The notes beneath the pieces were generated by a model. It saw only the letters and a list, made by a program, of their open reading frames with translations, was not told the DNA's origin and searched no databases. Of a stretch of 64,000 bases of DNA, positions 19,792-29,733 are shown in pieces. The number at the start of each line of letters is the position of its first letter. The stretch's first letter is position 1. The position numbers and the translations under genes were made by a program. The stretch covers positions 184,449-248,448 of the forward strand of contig NZ_REFH01000011.1 of the NCBI RefSeq assembly GCF_003688495.1. Reading direction: 5' to 3'. Origin of the DNA: Flavobacterium weaverense. GTDB taxonomy: Bacteria; Bacteroidota; Bacteroidia; Flavobacteriales; Flavobacteriaceae.

Positions 19792-20724
19792 TCAAATTAT
19801 TTCAGACAAATTATGTTGAATTATTTCTAATCTTTTAGCTATTAAATCCCTTTCACTATTCTTAAATGTAGTTAAAGGTGAAACCAAATTAGCAGCACAT
19901 ATATTTAAACATGAAAGAGCAGCTTTTAAACCCTTGAGATAACTAGATTGATTTGAATCAATAGAATATAAATTTGTACTAATTTCCATAATCAAATTAT
20001 GTAAAGGAATAATACGCGAAAAATCCTTTTTAATAGCAGCATCATACAATTCTACATACAACTCTGGAAATAGATTTGCACCTCCCGGAACACCTCCATC
20101 TCCACCCATCAAAACGGATTCTGCCAAAATCTCTTCAGGTCCCGTGAATAATATAAAACTTGAATCTTTCCTAACAGAGTATAATAATTTTTTAAAATAT
20201 GGTGCATTTCCAGAACTGTCTTTAAGACCAATTATCTTTGGATGTTTAGATAATTTAAGAACAGTATCCACTTCAAAGGAAATTTGTGTATGTGAAGGCA
20301 TGTTATATAGAAACATAGGCAGCGGTAATTTATCCGCTAAACTGTTATAATAATCTATTAATTCACATTGGGACAGATTAAAATAAAAGGGTGGGGCTGA
20401 CACTAAAGCATTTGCACCATATTTATTAGCTTCATTTGCTAAATGCCGAGAGGTCTCTGTTGAAGAATCAGTGATTCCAACTAAAACAGGAACGCGACCA
20501 TCAACAATTCTTAGAGATTCCTCAATCAATATATTTTTAAAATCTACACTTAAACTGGCAGATTCTCCAGTTGTACCTAAAATAAATATCCCATGAACAC
20601 CCCCTCTTATAAGATGTTCTAAAATCGAATTTAAACCCTTCGAATCTAGTTTACTGTCGAAAGTTAAAGGAGTCACCATAGGTGGAACTATACCCTTTAA
20701 GGGTAAATGAAATGTATTGCTCAT
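19792..20724 (-). CDS. DapA/NanA-family aldolase or lyase, catabolic type
   Basis: The 310-aa protein is a (beta/alpha)8 class I aldolase. It shows ILGTTGESASLS near residue 47, the tyrosine in FLYNMPSHT and the Schiff-base lysine in IIGLKDSSGN. Dihydrodipicolinate synthases carry arginine in YNVPSRTG, where it binds the aspartate-semialdehyde carboxylate; here a histidine stands there, so lysine biosynthesis is unlikely. GGDGGVPGGANLFPELYVEL is common in catabolic members. It probably cleaves a 2-keto-3-deoxy sugar acid or related compound in the cytosol. N-acetylneuraminate lyase is another option, given the neighbouring propeller protein, but no other sialic-acid genes are present. Confidence 0.8.
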   Translation of the reverse strand: MSNTFHLPLKGIVPPMVTPLTFDSKLDSKGLNSILEHLIRGGVHGIFILGTTGESASLSVDFKNILIEESLRIVDGRVPVLVGITDSSTETSRHLANEANKYGANALVSAPPFYFNLSQCELIDYYNSLADKLPLPMFLYNMPSHTQISFEVDTVLKLSKHPKIIGLKDSSGNAPYFKKLLYSVRKDSSFILFTGPEEILAESVLMGGDGGVPGGANLFPELYVELYDAAIKKDFSRIIPLHNLIMEISTNLYSIDSNQSSYLKGLKAALSCLNICAANLVSPLTTFKNSERDLIAKRLEIIQHNLSEII

Positions 20725-20815
20725 ATAAAAATTATTAAATTGTATAAGAAAGTCTATTTTAAAACATCAATTTTCCGCTCAAGATTTATAAATAACACTA
20801 GGCAGAATGGAAACC

Positions 20816-22270
20816 CTAAAAAGATCTATATTCAGCATCTAAATATTTATTAGCTTCAGTTTCTAAAAATTTAGCTGTTTCACTATTCCAATGTAATTTT
20901 CTATTGGGGAAACGGCCAGCAATAACACCTAATAATATAGTTTCTGTTAATCGGGAAGCATACGAAAAAGGTGCACTGCACACATCTGTTCCCAAACACG
21001 CATCTACAAATTGATGATAATGCTTTGGACCTTCAGATTTATAATCACGAATAGGCACACCCAAATTATTAGCTTTTTCTACAAGAGTAATCTCTTCAGA
21101 TATATCAACATATTTATTATTCACAATTTTTCTTGGTAACTGCATAAAATGTGGTAAAAGTAAACGTCCTTTTTCACCGATAAACATAGCGCCTTGCTCT
21201 GGAAGTGTACCTTCATCAACGCTTTTTGTTTTAAGTGACATTTTATCCTCTATAGTTACACCCTTATCTTCTTTTTGGTGCATTTTCTTTCCACCTGGTA
21301 AAAGTAAATCTTTATGGTGTTTAGGAGCTCCCGCTCCATCATACCATACCCATTTCAAAGTTTTAGTAGTATACTTTGTTTGTGGAAATTCATAAGTCAC
21401 AATGTTATGTTCTGGAAATCCAAAACCATTAGGCTTTCTACATTCATTAACAATAGTTCGCGGTACATCAAGCTCCAAGGCATTATAAGGTGTGTCAAAA
21501 ATATGAACACCCATATCGCCTAAAGTTCCACACCCATAATCCAATACTTTTCTCCAATCTCCTGGATGATAATAGTCTTTTTTGTAGGGTCTCTCAGTTG
21601 ATGTGCCTAACCATAAATTCCAATCTAAACTATCTGGAATAGGATCACTTCCAATAGGTTGCACACCATCATAACCCCAATTTTTTGGAGACCATGCTCT
21701 TACAGTATGAACCTTACCGATAATTCCTGATTGAATTAATAAGGTGGCTAATTTATAATCGTAAAAGGAATGAACTTGTATTCCCATCTGAGTGATCAAA
21801 TTCTTTTCTTTTGCCAAATTACTCATAGCTCTAGCCTCCATGACATGATGTGTTAAAGGTTTTTGACAAAATACAGGTTTGTCCATATTCATTGCCATAA
21901 TAGAAGCTGGAGCATGAGTATGGTCAGGCGTAGAAATTATTACTGCATCAATATCATTACCTATTTCTGCATACATCTTTCTATAATCTGAATAAACTTT
22001 TGCATTAGGATGTAACTCTTTAGCTTTTGCCAGATAATTAGAATCTACATCACAAAGTGCAACAACGTCTACCATTGCATGTGAAGAAATTGCTTTTAGA
22101 TCTTCAAAACCCATATTACCTACACCTATGTGGGCTGTTCTCAATCTCTTAAGCGTAGTATATTTTCCGTTTATTCCGTTAGCATTTGCCTTAAAAATGA
22201 GTGCAGAGGGTGACAATATCAATCCTATTGCACTTAAACTGCTGATTTTAATAAAATCTCTTTTTTTCAT
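20816..22270 (-). CDS. Exported Gfo/Idh/MocA-family oxidoreductase
   Basis: The 484-aa protein begins with a leader of Tat type (KKRDFIKISSLSAIGLIL) that would carry it, with its bound cofactor, out of the cytosol. The Rossmann part follows (RTAHIGVGNMGFEDLKAI, VDVVALCDVDSNYL) with the family's CQKPLTHHVMEARAM, a variant of the EKP motif with Q in place of E. HSFYDYKLATLLIQSGIIG leads into the substrate domain. Such exported members are frequent beside DUF1080 proteins in Bacteroidota and probably oxidise or reduce a sugar (keto-sugar) in the periplasm. It is 12 bp downstream of the DUF1080 gene. Confidence 0.88.
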   Translation of the reverse strand: MKKRDFIKISSLSAIGLILSPSALIFKANANGINGKYTTLKRLRTAHIGVGNMGFEDLKAISSHAMVDVVALCDVDSNYLAKAKELHPNAKVYSDYRKMYAEIGNDIDAVIISTPDHTHAPASIMAMNMDKPVFCQKPLTHHVMEARAMSNLAKEKNLITQMGIQVHSFYDYKLATLLIQSGIIGKVHTVRAWSPKNWGYDGVQPIGSDPIPDSLDWNLWLGTSTERPYKKDYYHPGDWRKVLDYGCGTLGDMGVHIFDTPYNALELDVPRTIVNECRKPNGFGFPEHNIVTYEFPQTKYTTKTLKWVWYDGAGAPKHHKDLLLPGGKKMHQKEDKGVTIEDKMSLKTKSVDEGTLPEQGAMFIGEKGRLLLPHFMQLPRKIVNNKYVDISEEITLVEKANNLGVPIRDYKSEGPKHYHQFVDACLGTDVCSAPFSYASRLTETILLGVIAGRFPNRKLHWNSETAKFLETEANKYLDAEYRSF

Positions 22271-22281
22271 GATTATACTTT

Positions 22282-23037
22282 TTAAAGTTTTTTAATCTTA
22301 ATGTTTCTAAACCAAATAGGACTAGAATGATCTTGAAGACCTATGAATCCAGTTTTAAACTTTCCATAATCAGGACTATTTTTCCATTTGTCAGAGTTCT
22401 TTTTTTCATTCCACGCATCATCCCAAGGCACAAAAGATAAAAGTAGTTTCCCATTTAGCCAATGTTCTACTTTTTCAGGAGTAAAAACTATTTTTGAAGA
22501 ATTCCACTCTCCTACAGGGTTTAATACTTTTTGTGAAGGATTTGCAGGATGCATTGCATAATCAGAACCTGTTTGCTGTAATGGTTTTAATTCGTTCACT
22601 TTTTCAGTATATCCTAAGCTTCTGTTATACTTGGATAAATCATGCATACTAGCATAATTTTCATCATCAATAAGTTGATATTCAGGAGAAACCTGTGGAG
22701 GATTTTTAAAACCCTCTTTCACATGATAAAATATTCCACTATTTCCGCCTTTAGGTAATTTCCATTCTATGTATAACTCAAAATTGTCAAATTCTTCGGC
22801 ACCATAAATAATATCTTTACCTCCAACATAGTCTTGTTCTAATCCCAAATCTGTTTTAAAAGTTAATGTTTTATCCTCAATAACCCATCCTGGCGGTAGG
22901 GTTTTACCATTATATCCACGCCATCCTGCAGTAGTAGTTCCGTCAAATAGCACGATCCAGTCAGTATTGACAGCTTTTTGCGTTTTACATGCGCTTATTG
23001 TCAGTATTACAATTAGTATTAAAATAATCTTTTTCAT
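22282..23037 (-). CDS. DUF1080 (3-keto-disaccharide hydrolase family) lipoprotein
   Basis: The 251-aa product starts at the ATG at 23037 because this gives a lipoprotein signal (MKKIILILIVILTISAC); an upstream ATG adds 16 polar residues. The mature part opens with DWIVLFDGTTTAGWRGY, the hallmark of PF06439, and runs through GGNSGIFYHVKEG to GFIGLQDHSSPIWFRNIKI, a complete jelly-roll. The family includes hydrolases that cleave 3-keto-glycosides formed by an FAD-dependent dehydrogenase. The GMC oxidoreductase pair nearby could supply such substrates. It is probably anchored facing the periplasm. Confidence 0.9.
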   Translation of the reverse strand: MKKIILILIVILTISACKTQKAVNTDWIVLFDGTTTAGWRGYNGKTLPPGWVIEDKTLTFKTDLGLEQDYVGGKDIIYGAEEFDNFELYIEWKLPKGGNSGIFYHVKEGFKNPPQVSPEYQLIDDENYASMHDLSKYNRSLGYTEKVNELKPLQQTGSDYAMHPANPSQKVLNPVGEWNSSKIVFTPEKVEHWLNGKLLLSFVPWDDAWNEKKNSDKWKNSPDYGKFKTGFIGLQDHSSPIWFRNIKIKKL

Positions 23038-23085
23038 TTTTAATAATTTAGTTTTAAAATATTCGTTAATAAATTTCATCTTCAA

Positions 23086-23582
23086 GATTTAACCGTCCTT
23101 CACTTTTAATTATTAAGTTAAAATCTTTAATCTGAGATAATTCAATTAAATTGGTTTTGTTTGAGTTTATATTGTAAATCATAAATAGCTATTAATACAA
23201 AAGAAAAATTATTAACTCATTTTGAAAATGTGTTGTATTATATTAAAAAACATAAATTAAAAATCTGCTTATAAAGACAATGCTAAATGTAAATAAGATG
23301 TTCAAGTAGATAAATAAATCTTTGTAGAGTTTTATCCTACTCAAATTACAAAAGTACTTACCCAAAGAATAATAAAAATCCAGCAATAGTTACAATTAGA
23401 GTCCCAATCATATTTTTCGACATAATTTTGAAAAGAAATAAGTGAATCGCTCTTCTAATAAAACTTAATCAAGTTTCCACCCTTTATCTGATAAATTTTT
23501 GTCATTTAATGTAGTAAATTATAGAATCTTCTCTACTTGATATTGATTTCTACAACATCGTTCTCAACTCTTCCCAATTATC
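23086..23582. other. Gap inside the sugar-utilisation locus
   Basis: About 500 bp between the DUF1080 gene and the propeller gene, much longer than other gaps in this gene group. It holds a 21-codon frame (see 23358-23423) and may contain an internal promoter, though no clear consensus was found. Confidence 0.4.
23358..23423 (-). CDS. Possible 21-aa single-span membrane peptide
   Basis: ATG to TAA encodes MSKNMIGTLIVTIAGFLLFF plus a final glycine: a short polar start followed by one hydrophobic helix. No family is known to me and no strong ribosome-binding site is visible, as is usual in Bacteroidota. It may be chance. Confidence 0.25.
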   Translation of the reverse strand: MSKNMIGTLIVTIAGFLLFFG

Positions 23583-24743
23583 TCATTTAAATTCTGATGG
23601 ATCAAAAATTGTTGCAGCAATATACCTATATGGCTCAGCAATATTAATTAAAGCATTATTCCAATAATATAATATTACCAATTTCCCATCTTCTCTTTGT
23701 GTAATCTTAGGATAACCCACATCTCTATTCGCACCATCACCACTTCTAAGTGTAATTTCATCTTCCCATGTTTGACCTTCATCATTACTAAATCTTACAT
23801 GGACTCTTGAGCCATATTGACTTCGATAAATATAACCTAATGCTAACCTACCATCTTTAAGCTTGACTAAAGCTGGAGGAGAACCAGCACTTCCAGTATA
23901 AGGAACTGGATCTTTGAGTCTTATCCAACTTTTACCATTGTCCTTAGATCGATAGCTAGATATTAAATCTATTTTATCTTCTGTACGGGTTCTAATAGTA
24001 GTAAACAATTCATCTTTAGAAAGCCTTAAAGAAGAAGGCATTATGTCAAACCCTGCGTGTTCTTCAGTTATCCATGATATCAGTGACCAATTTATTCCAC
24101 CATCGATTGTTCTAACCATAGCAACTCTGCCTTCTTTACTATTTGATTTAGCTGTAGTAACAAAAAGTGTTATCGTCTTTTTATCATCTATAATATAATC
24201 CGTTCGATTTGCAATTCCTGAAATTCCTAAATCTGGAAACGTAAAAGCACCTTTCCAAGATTCTCCTTTGTCATTGGAATAATAAAAATGAGTCGGCCCT
24301 TCATTATTATTATGCCTTAGGAAAGTTAATAGAAAATTAGGATCAGTGAAATCGCTCATCGCTTCTTTCATTACAGTAGGCTTCACAGCTCTTTTACTGG
24401 AGATATTATTATCGTAACCCCATGCCTTCTGACCAATATCGAACGCATCCGTAATCTTCCAAGTAATTCCTCCATTTAGACTTCTTGCATATTTATTTCT
24501 TGACGTTGATATATCATATGTATGTAAACCTTTATTTGAAGCTTTAAATGAGGCCTCGACAAAGCCAATCAATATTTCATTGTTCCAAGTCCAAATACCA
24601 TGATTGGCTGGCCACGCAGCATATTTTCCTTTTTCTGAAAAAACTACATTATGCTGGATAGAAAAACCATTTGTTTGTGCAAAACCAATTTTACAATTGA
24701 TTAATATTATGATCATAAACAAATTAAAAAAGATTTTTTTCAT
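23583..24743 (-). CDS. Exported Asp-box (BNR) beta-propeller protein, sialidase-like fold
   Basis: The 386-aa product has a signal peptide (MKKIFFNLFMIIILINCKIGFAQ) and five Asp-box motifs of the S-x-D/N-x-G-x-[TS]-W type: SLNGGITW, SNDKGESW, TIDGGINW, SKDNGKSW and SNDEGQTW. This predicts a six-bladed propeller like that of sialidases. The classical FRIP motif is not evident, so hydrolysis of sialic acid is not assured. Acidic and aromatic residues (EEHAGFD, TRTEDK) could form an active site. It follows SusD by 198 bp and is the only candidate glycoside-cleaving propeller in the locus; related propellers act on rhamnose, uronic acid or sialic acid linkages. Confidence 0.8.
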   Translation of the reverse strand: MKKIFFNLFMIIILINCKIGFAQTNGFSIQHNVVFSEKGKYAAWPANHGIWTWNNEILIGFVEASFKASNKGLHTYDISTSRNKYARSLNGGITWKITDAFDIGQKAWGYDNNISSKRAVKPTVMKEAMSDFTDPNFLLTFLRHNNNEGPTHFYYSNDKGESWKGAFTFPDLGISGIANRTDYIIDDKKTITLFVTTAKSNSKEGRVAMVRTIDGGINWSLISWITEEHAGFDIMPSSLRLSKDELFTTIRTRTEDKIDLISSYRSKDNGKSWIRLKDPVPYTGSAGSPPALVKLKDGRLALGYIYRSQYGSRVHVRFSNDEGQTWEDEITLRSGDGANRDVGYPKITQREDGKLVILYYWNNALINIAEPYRYIAATIFDPSEFK

Positions 24744-24941
24744 AAATTAAATTATTTAATTAATTATTAAACTTCAAAAGTTAAGAAAGGATTATAATTA
24801 TTAGTGATTAGAAGTTTGAATCAAAAAATTGGTTTAAAAAACCTGAATTAGAGGTAAAATAAAAGGTGGATTACTTATTTTATCTAAAAATAAAAAATAC
24901 AATTATTAATACACTTCATAGATAAACAGTTGTAATGTATT

Positions 24942-26588
24942 TTAATACCCTGGGTTCTGTTTTAATATTGCTCCAAAATTTGCATCAATAGCTTCTTGAG
25001 GTATAGGCCAAAGTCCATGATGATCTTGAACTGTACTTCTAGTAATTTCTAGTAAGCCATATTTGCGAACACGCTCAACTAGAACACCCATCCGAGTTAA
25101 TGTTTTACGCCTTCTTTCTTCATACATTAATTCTCTAGCACGCTCATCTAAAATGTAGTCCAAAGAGACATCGCTAGATGAAATTAGAGATGCATTAGAT
25201 CGTTGTCTGATTAAATTAATATCATCAGCTGCTTTTTGAAAACTTCCACTTAAAAAATTCGCTTCAGCACGTAAAAGATAGGTTTCGCTCAACCTAAACA
25301 CGTAAACGTCTTCTTCTGTCATCCCATTATTATTCTTTCCTTCCCAAGGCGTACCTTCTACTTTTCTCGGATAAGGATATAAATTTCGGAGTGAATCTTC
25401 AGCAATATTTACAGGTAAAATCGGCTGTCCAAAATATTTTGAGCTTGGATTATTATAAAAAAATTCTCTTCTAAAATTATACTTAGAATTTCTAATATCT
25501 GCACCAGCCTGTTTCCAAATGTCATATATTAAATAATTAGTACCCCTTATCCTCCCTACACCACGGTTTAGTTCATTGGTTGTTATTTGGGTTAAACCAT
25601 TTGGATCTTTGATTCTAACCTGAAAAGGAGCCATATTACGGATAGATCGGTTACCATCTCTTGTACCTCCTCCTCCTTTAGTGAATGATTCAAACTGCCA
25701 AACATAAATAGATTCTAAATTACCAGAACTTCTATTTAGATTTCCGGTAGTAAAAAGATCTGAATAGACATCACCAGGTTGGCCCATATTCACCCCAAAG
25801 CGCTTAGTCATTAATTGATACAAACCTGAATCAATAACATCAGAAGCACTATTAATAGCATTTTGATATTGCTTAAGTCCCAGATAAACTTCGGTTAACA
25901 AATGATCTGCGGCTGCTTTTACAATTCTACCTTCGTTAGTCTTATTTACAGTTTTGGGAAGCCATTTAGAGGCAAATATTAAATCATTTTTAGCAAATTC
26001 ATAAACCTCTTCTCTACTTGCTCTAACGTAGTCAAATTTTGGACTACTTTCTACTTTATCGACAATTGGTACACCTCCATAAAGATTAGCTAAAAAATTG
26101 TATGTGTAAGCCCTAAAAAATCTAGCTTCAGCAATTATTGCGTTCTTTTCTTCTTCATTTTTCCATATACCCTTTAACTCTGGCTTTTCAGCATAAATAA
26201 TGATAGTATTTGCCTGGGCAATCATTTTTGTATAAGCCCACTCCCAGTTGATCTTTATTGGATCTGCGATTGGTGTCAGATAAGATGACCAGTTTTTATA
26301 AGCTTGAAATTCTAAACCTGGTGAATCAGCCACATCGGTACCTGCAAAATTTGTATCATAATAGTTTGTATCATCTTGTATAATTTCTTCTCTTGCGCTA
26401 TATAAAAGTCCCGTAATATATGCTTCAAAGCCAGCCTTAGAACTTAAAACAGCCTTGTCATTTACTGATGACAAAGGAGTTTCTTCTAACAAATTATCAT
26501 CTGAGCAGGAAGAAAAATAGCCTAAGATTAATAAAGGTGATATGATCCAAATTCTTCTGTAATTAAAATATGCTTTAAAAGTTATCAT
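24942..26588 (-). CDS. SusD/RagB-family glycan-binding lipoprotein
   Basis: The 548-aa protein has a lipoprotein signal ending LLILGYFSSCSDD and the SusD helical repeats, with the N-terminal TPLSSVNDKAVLSSKAGFEA and EARFFRAYTYNFLANLYGGV segments and the C-terminal SETYLLRAEANFLSG and ELMYEERRRKTLTRMG segments typical of the family. It sits on the outer-membrane surface as the lid of the SusC transporter and captures the oligosaccharide. It follows SusC by 31 bp and is surely co-transcribed with it. Confidence 0.95.
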   Translation of the reverse strand: MITFKAYFNYRRIWIISPLLILGYFSSCSDDNLLEETPLSSVNDKAVLSSKAGFEAYITGLLYSAREEIIQDDTNYYDTNFAGTDVADSPGLEFQAYKNWSSYLTPIADPIKINWEWAYTKMIAQANTIIIYAEKPELKGIWKNEEEKNAIIAEARFFRAYTYNFLANLYGGVPIVDKVESSPKFDYVRASREEVYEFAKNDLIFASKWLPKTVNKTNEGRIVKAAADHLLTEVYLGLKQYQNAINSASDVIDSGLYQLMTKRFGVNMGQPGDVYSDLFTTGNLNRSSGNLESIYVWQFESFTKGGGGTRDGNRSIRNMAPFQVRIKDPNGLTQITTNELNRGVGRIRGTNYLIYDIWKQAGADIRNSKYNFRREFFYNNPSSKYFGQPILPVNIAEDSLRNLYPYPRKVEGTPWEGKNNNGMTEEDVYVFRLSETYLLRAEANFLSGSFQKAADDINLIRQRSNASLISSSDVSLDYILDERARELMYEERRRKTLTRMGVLVERVRKYGLLEITRSTVQDHHGLWPIPQEAIDANFGAILKQNPGY

Positions 26589-26619
26589 AATTTTATTTTT
26601 TAATGTTTGTTAATTTTGA

Positions 26620-29600
26620 TTAAAAACCTATGTTCAATCCTAAAGCAATTGTTCTTGGCATCGGATATGCGTTATTATCATCTATTGCGTCAGTTTTGCT
26701 ACCAGTGCCATTTTCTGGATCCGATCCTAGCCAATTTGTAAAAGTGTATAGATTTTTGGCACTTATCGATAACCTCAGACTTGAAAGCTTAATTTTCTGT
26801 ATTGATTCCTTATCAAATTCATATCCTAAAGAAACATCTCTAATTCTGAAAAAATTACGACTTTGGTAGAAATTTGTTTTCAATGGATCTGTATAGGTAA
26901 GACCCGGTCGACTGTTAGAACGGTTTTCAGGTGTCCAATATCCTGCATCTAGCGTGTTAAACGCCCTATCAACAGAACCTGGTTTAAATAAATTGAAAGG
27001 AGCCTCCCAGCCTAATAAAGAGTTTACAAAAATTGATAATGAAAGATTTCCATAGCGGAATTGGTTTCTCAGACCTAACACATATTCAGGATTGTTTCCA
27101 GATCCTACAACAGTTCTGTCATCAGGAGTAATTTTACCATCACCATTTATATCTTTTACACGAACAAAACCAGGTTTTGAGCCATTAGGAATATCTTGAT
27201 CACCCTCTTGATATATACCATTAAATTTATAATCGTAAAAAGAATTAATAGGTTTTCCAATGAACCAACTATTAGCAACACTGTCATCCTCTTTACCATC
27301 ATTATTCAAATCAGTACCAAATAATTTAACTATTTTATTACTATTATATGAGAAATTTAAACTGCTGCTCCATTCAAATTTATCGGTTTTTATATTTGTA
27401 GTATTCAGTAATACTTCTATCCCCTTATTATTTACTTCTCCGATATTTGTTAATATACTTTTGTAACCGCCCATTACTGGTATACTTCTTCTCACGAGTA
27501 AATCTTCTGTCTTACTATTATATAATTCTACAGTTCCACCAATTCTACTATTAAACATTTTAAAGTCCAAAGCGGCATTTGCCGTATAAGTTGTTTCCCA
27601 TTTCAAATCATTATTACCTAATGATGATGTTACTACACCAATGTTGCTAATTCCGCCATCACCAAAAACATATCGCTTAGTATCAGAAAGGCTTAAAGAT
27701 TGATAAGGAGAAATTGCTTGGTTTCCAACAGCTCCATAAGATAATCTTACCTTTAATAGATTAATAGTAGAGTTTTCTTTAAAAAAGGACTCATCAGAGA
27801 GAATCCAAGCAAAAGCTGCGGATGGAAAAACGGTGTATTTATTATTGGTTGAGAAGACAGAGCTACCATCTCTTCTAGCAGTTAGAGTAAATAAATACCG
27901 ATTTTTAAACTGATAATTCAAACGACTCATATAAGAAATACCTTCCGTTTCTTCTGCGTATGAGTTGTTTGTGAGGATGGATCCTAAGCTTAAATTATTA
28001 TATCCAAGGCCATCAACACTTAATTGATCTGCCCGTGCAGTAGTTGTTTCATAATCTGTGTGAGTACGACTGTAAAGCAATGTCAAGTCAAAATTATGTT
28101 CAGATCCAAATTTCTTTTTGTAAGTAACAATATTTTCGAACAACCAATCGTAGCTGCTTCTATTAAATTTTTCAGCATTGGTATTATTGAAATTAATATT
28201 TAAGTCTTGTCTAACATAATTATATTCATGATCCCATCTTAGATTAGGGGAGAAATTAAGTCTATAGGAAATTGTACCTCCAAATAATTTAGAATTTAAT
28301 TCTGTGTAAAAATTACTAAATAAATTATCAGAAATATCCTCATTAGAAGTTAAATTAGATTCCCATAAAGGATTAACATTGGCTTGCTCGGATAAAACTG
28401 GATATTGAGTTGGTGAACCATCCTCATTGAAATATGTTCCGTAAGGACTACCCCAATATGCATTTTTTAATAAAGCTGCCCTACCTGATCCATCTCTTTG
28501 CGAGAACATGGCATTTACACCTACTTTTATCCAATCAGCTAATTTAAATTCTAAATTAGATCGAAAAGTATAACGTTTTTCTTGATCGTTTAAAATTAGC
28601 CCTTTGTCATCACTAAAGGATGATGAAAGATAATAATTAACCAACTCTGTTCTACCAGAAATATTCAAATCAATTGAGCGTGTAAAACCTGATTTCAAGA
28701 TTAAATCCCAAGCATCAGTAGTCTTTCCATTTAAATAATTCTGAGATTCAGTTGCAGATAAATATTGTCCTATCTTATTTCTATCGGCCTCTAAACCCAT
28801 TTGTTTTCTCCATTCCAATTTTCTTTCCACATATTCTTCAGGACCTAAATTTTTAATTACGTTAGAGGGCTCAGAGATTCCTGTAAAAACATTTACGTTG
28901 ACAGACGGTTTTGAAGTACTTCCTTTTTTGGATGTAATTAAAATCACTCCATTCGCAGCGCGAGATCCGTATATGGCAGCAGAGCTAGCATCCTTTAAAA
29001 CATCAATAGTCTCTATATCCTGAGGATTGATTGCATTAAGATTTCCATTGAAGATAATACCATCTAAAACAATTAATGGTTCATTATCACCGCTCAACGA
29101 ATTCTGGCCCCTAATTAATATACTACCCGCTTGGCCAGGACGTCCATCACCAATAAATTGCACGCCGGATACACCTGTCAATGATTGTGTCACACTAATA
29201 TTTGGTAAATTCTTATTAGCTGCATCCATATTTACAGAAGAAATTGCACCAGTAACATTTCTTTTACTCTGTGTTCCATAACCTACAACAATGATTTCGT
29301 CTAATTTGCTTATGTCCTCACTTAAGACGGCATCGATTTTAGTCTGACTACCCACAGTAACTTCCACACTTCTAAATCCGATATAACTAAAAATCAGTAT
29401 TGATTCGGTAGAAGGAACTTGAATGATATAGTTCCCCTCAAAATCAGTAGTAACGCTTGTTTTAGAATCCTTTATCAAAACACTTACACCAGGTAAGCCC
29501 ATTACACTCGAAACTTCAGTTACCTTTCCAGTAATTGTGTTTTGAGCATGAACCCCTGTAAGGAATGTTAAACTGAACAGGAAAAAACTAAATAGTTTTT

Positions 29601-29646
29601 TGTTTGAAAATTTCTTTTCTTGTTTCTTTAAATTGTTCGCATACAT
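26620..29646 (-). CDS. SusC/RagA-family TonB-dependent oligosaccharide transporter
   Basis: The 1008-aa outer-membrane protein has a signal peptide ending GVHAQ, a carboxypeptidase-like domain (GKVTEVSSVMGLPGVSVLI, residues about 38-115), the SusC box VVGYGTQSKRNVTGAIS, the plug with LSGDNEPLIVLDGI and SSAAIYGSRAANGVILITSK, and a 22-strand barrel ending ALGLNIGF. It imports an oligosaccharide into the periplasm with TonB energy. It heads the minus-strand gene group after the LacI-type regulator. Confidence 0.96.
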   Translation of the reverse strand: MYANNLKKQEKKFSNKKLFSFFLFSLTFLTGVHAQNTITGKVTEVSSVMGLPGVSVLIKDSKTSVTTDFEGNYIIQVPSTESILIFSYIGFRSVEVTVGSQTKIDAVLSEDISKLDEIIVVGYGTQSKRNVTGAISSVNMDAANKNLPNISVTQSLTGVSGVQFIGDGRPGQAGSILIRGQNSLSGDNEPLIVLDGIIFNGNLNAINPQDIETIDVLKDASSAAIYGSRAANGVILITSKKGSTSKPSVNVNVFTGISEPSNVIKNLGPEEYVERKLEWRKQMGLEADRNKIGQYLSATESQNYLNGKTTDAWDLILKSGFTRSIDLNISGRTELVNYYLSSSFSDDKGLILNDQEKRYTFRSNLEFKLADWIKVGVNAMFSQRDGSGRAALLKNAYWGSPYGTYFNEDGSPTQYPVLSEQANVNPLWESNLTSNEDISDNLFSNFYTELNSKLFGGTISYRLNFSPNLRWDHEYNYVRQDLNINFNNTNAEKFNRSSYDWLFENIVTYKKKFGSEHNFDLTLLYSRTHTDYETTTARADQLSVDGLGYNNLSLGSILTNNSYAEETEGISYMSRLNYQFKNRYLFTLTARRDGSSVFSTNNKYTVFPSAAFAWILSDESFFKENSTINLLKVRLSYGAVGNQAISPYQSLSLSDTKRYVFGDGGISNIGVVTSSLGNNDLKWETTYTANAALDFKMFNSRIGGTVELYNSKTEDLLVRRSIPVMGGYKSILTNIGEVNNKGIEVLLNTTNIKTDKFEWSSSLNFSYNSNKIVKLFGTDLNNDGKEDDSVANSWFIGKPINSFYDYKFNGIYQEGDQDIPNGSKPGFVRVKDINGDGKITPDDRTVVGSGNNPEYVLGLRNQFRYGNLSLSIFVNSLLGWEAPFNLFKPGSVDRAFNTLDAGYWTPENRSNSRPGLTYTDPLKTNFYQSRNFFRIRDVSLGYEFDKESIQKIKLSSLRLSISAKNLYTFTNWLGSDPENGTGSKTDAIDDNNAYPMPRTIALGLNIGF

Positions 29647-29733
29647 ACTATTATAATTTGTTGGTTAATTTTATTTTTAAGATCTAATAATGGAATAACT
29701 TAAAGGTTTAAGCAGCTGCAAAAAAAATTAGTT

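Noticed and set aside
19792..24743. A sialic-acid catabolism (nan) cluster
   Set aside because: DapA-type, SSS and Asp-box genes fit superficially, but there is no NanE, epimerase or ROK kinase, and the kinase and isomerase genes belong to pentose/deoxyhexose metabolism.
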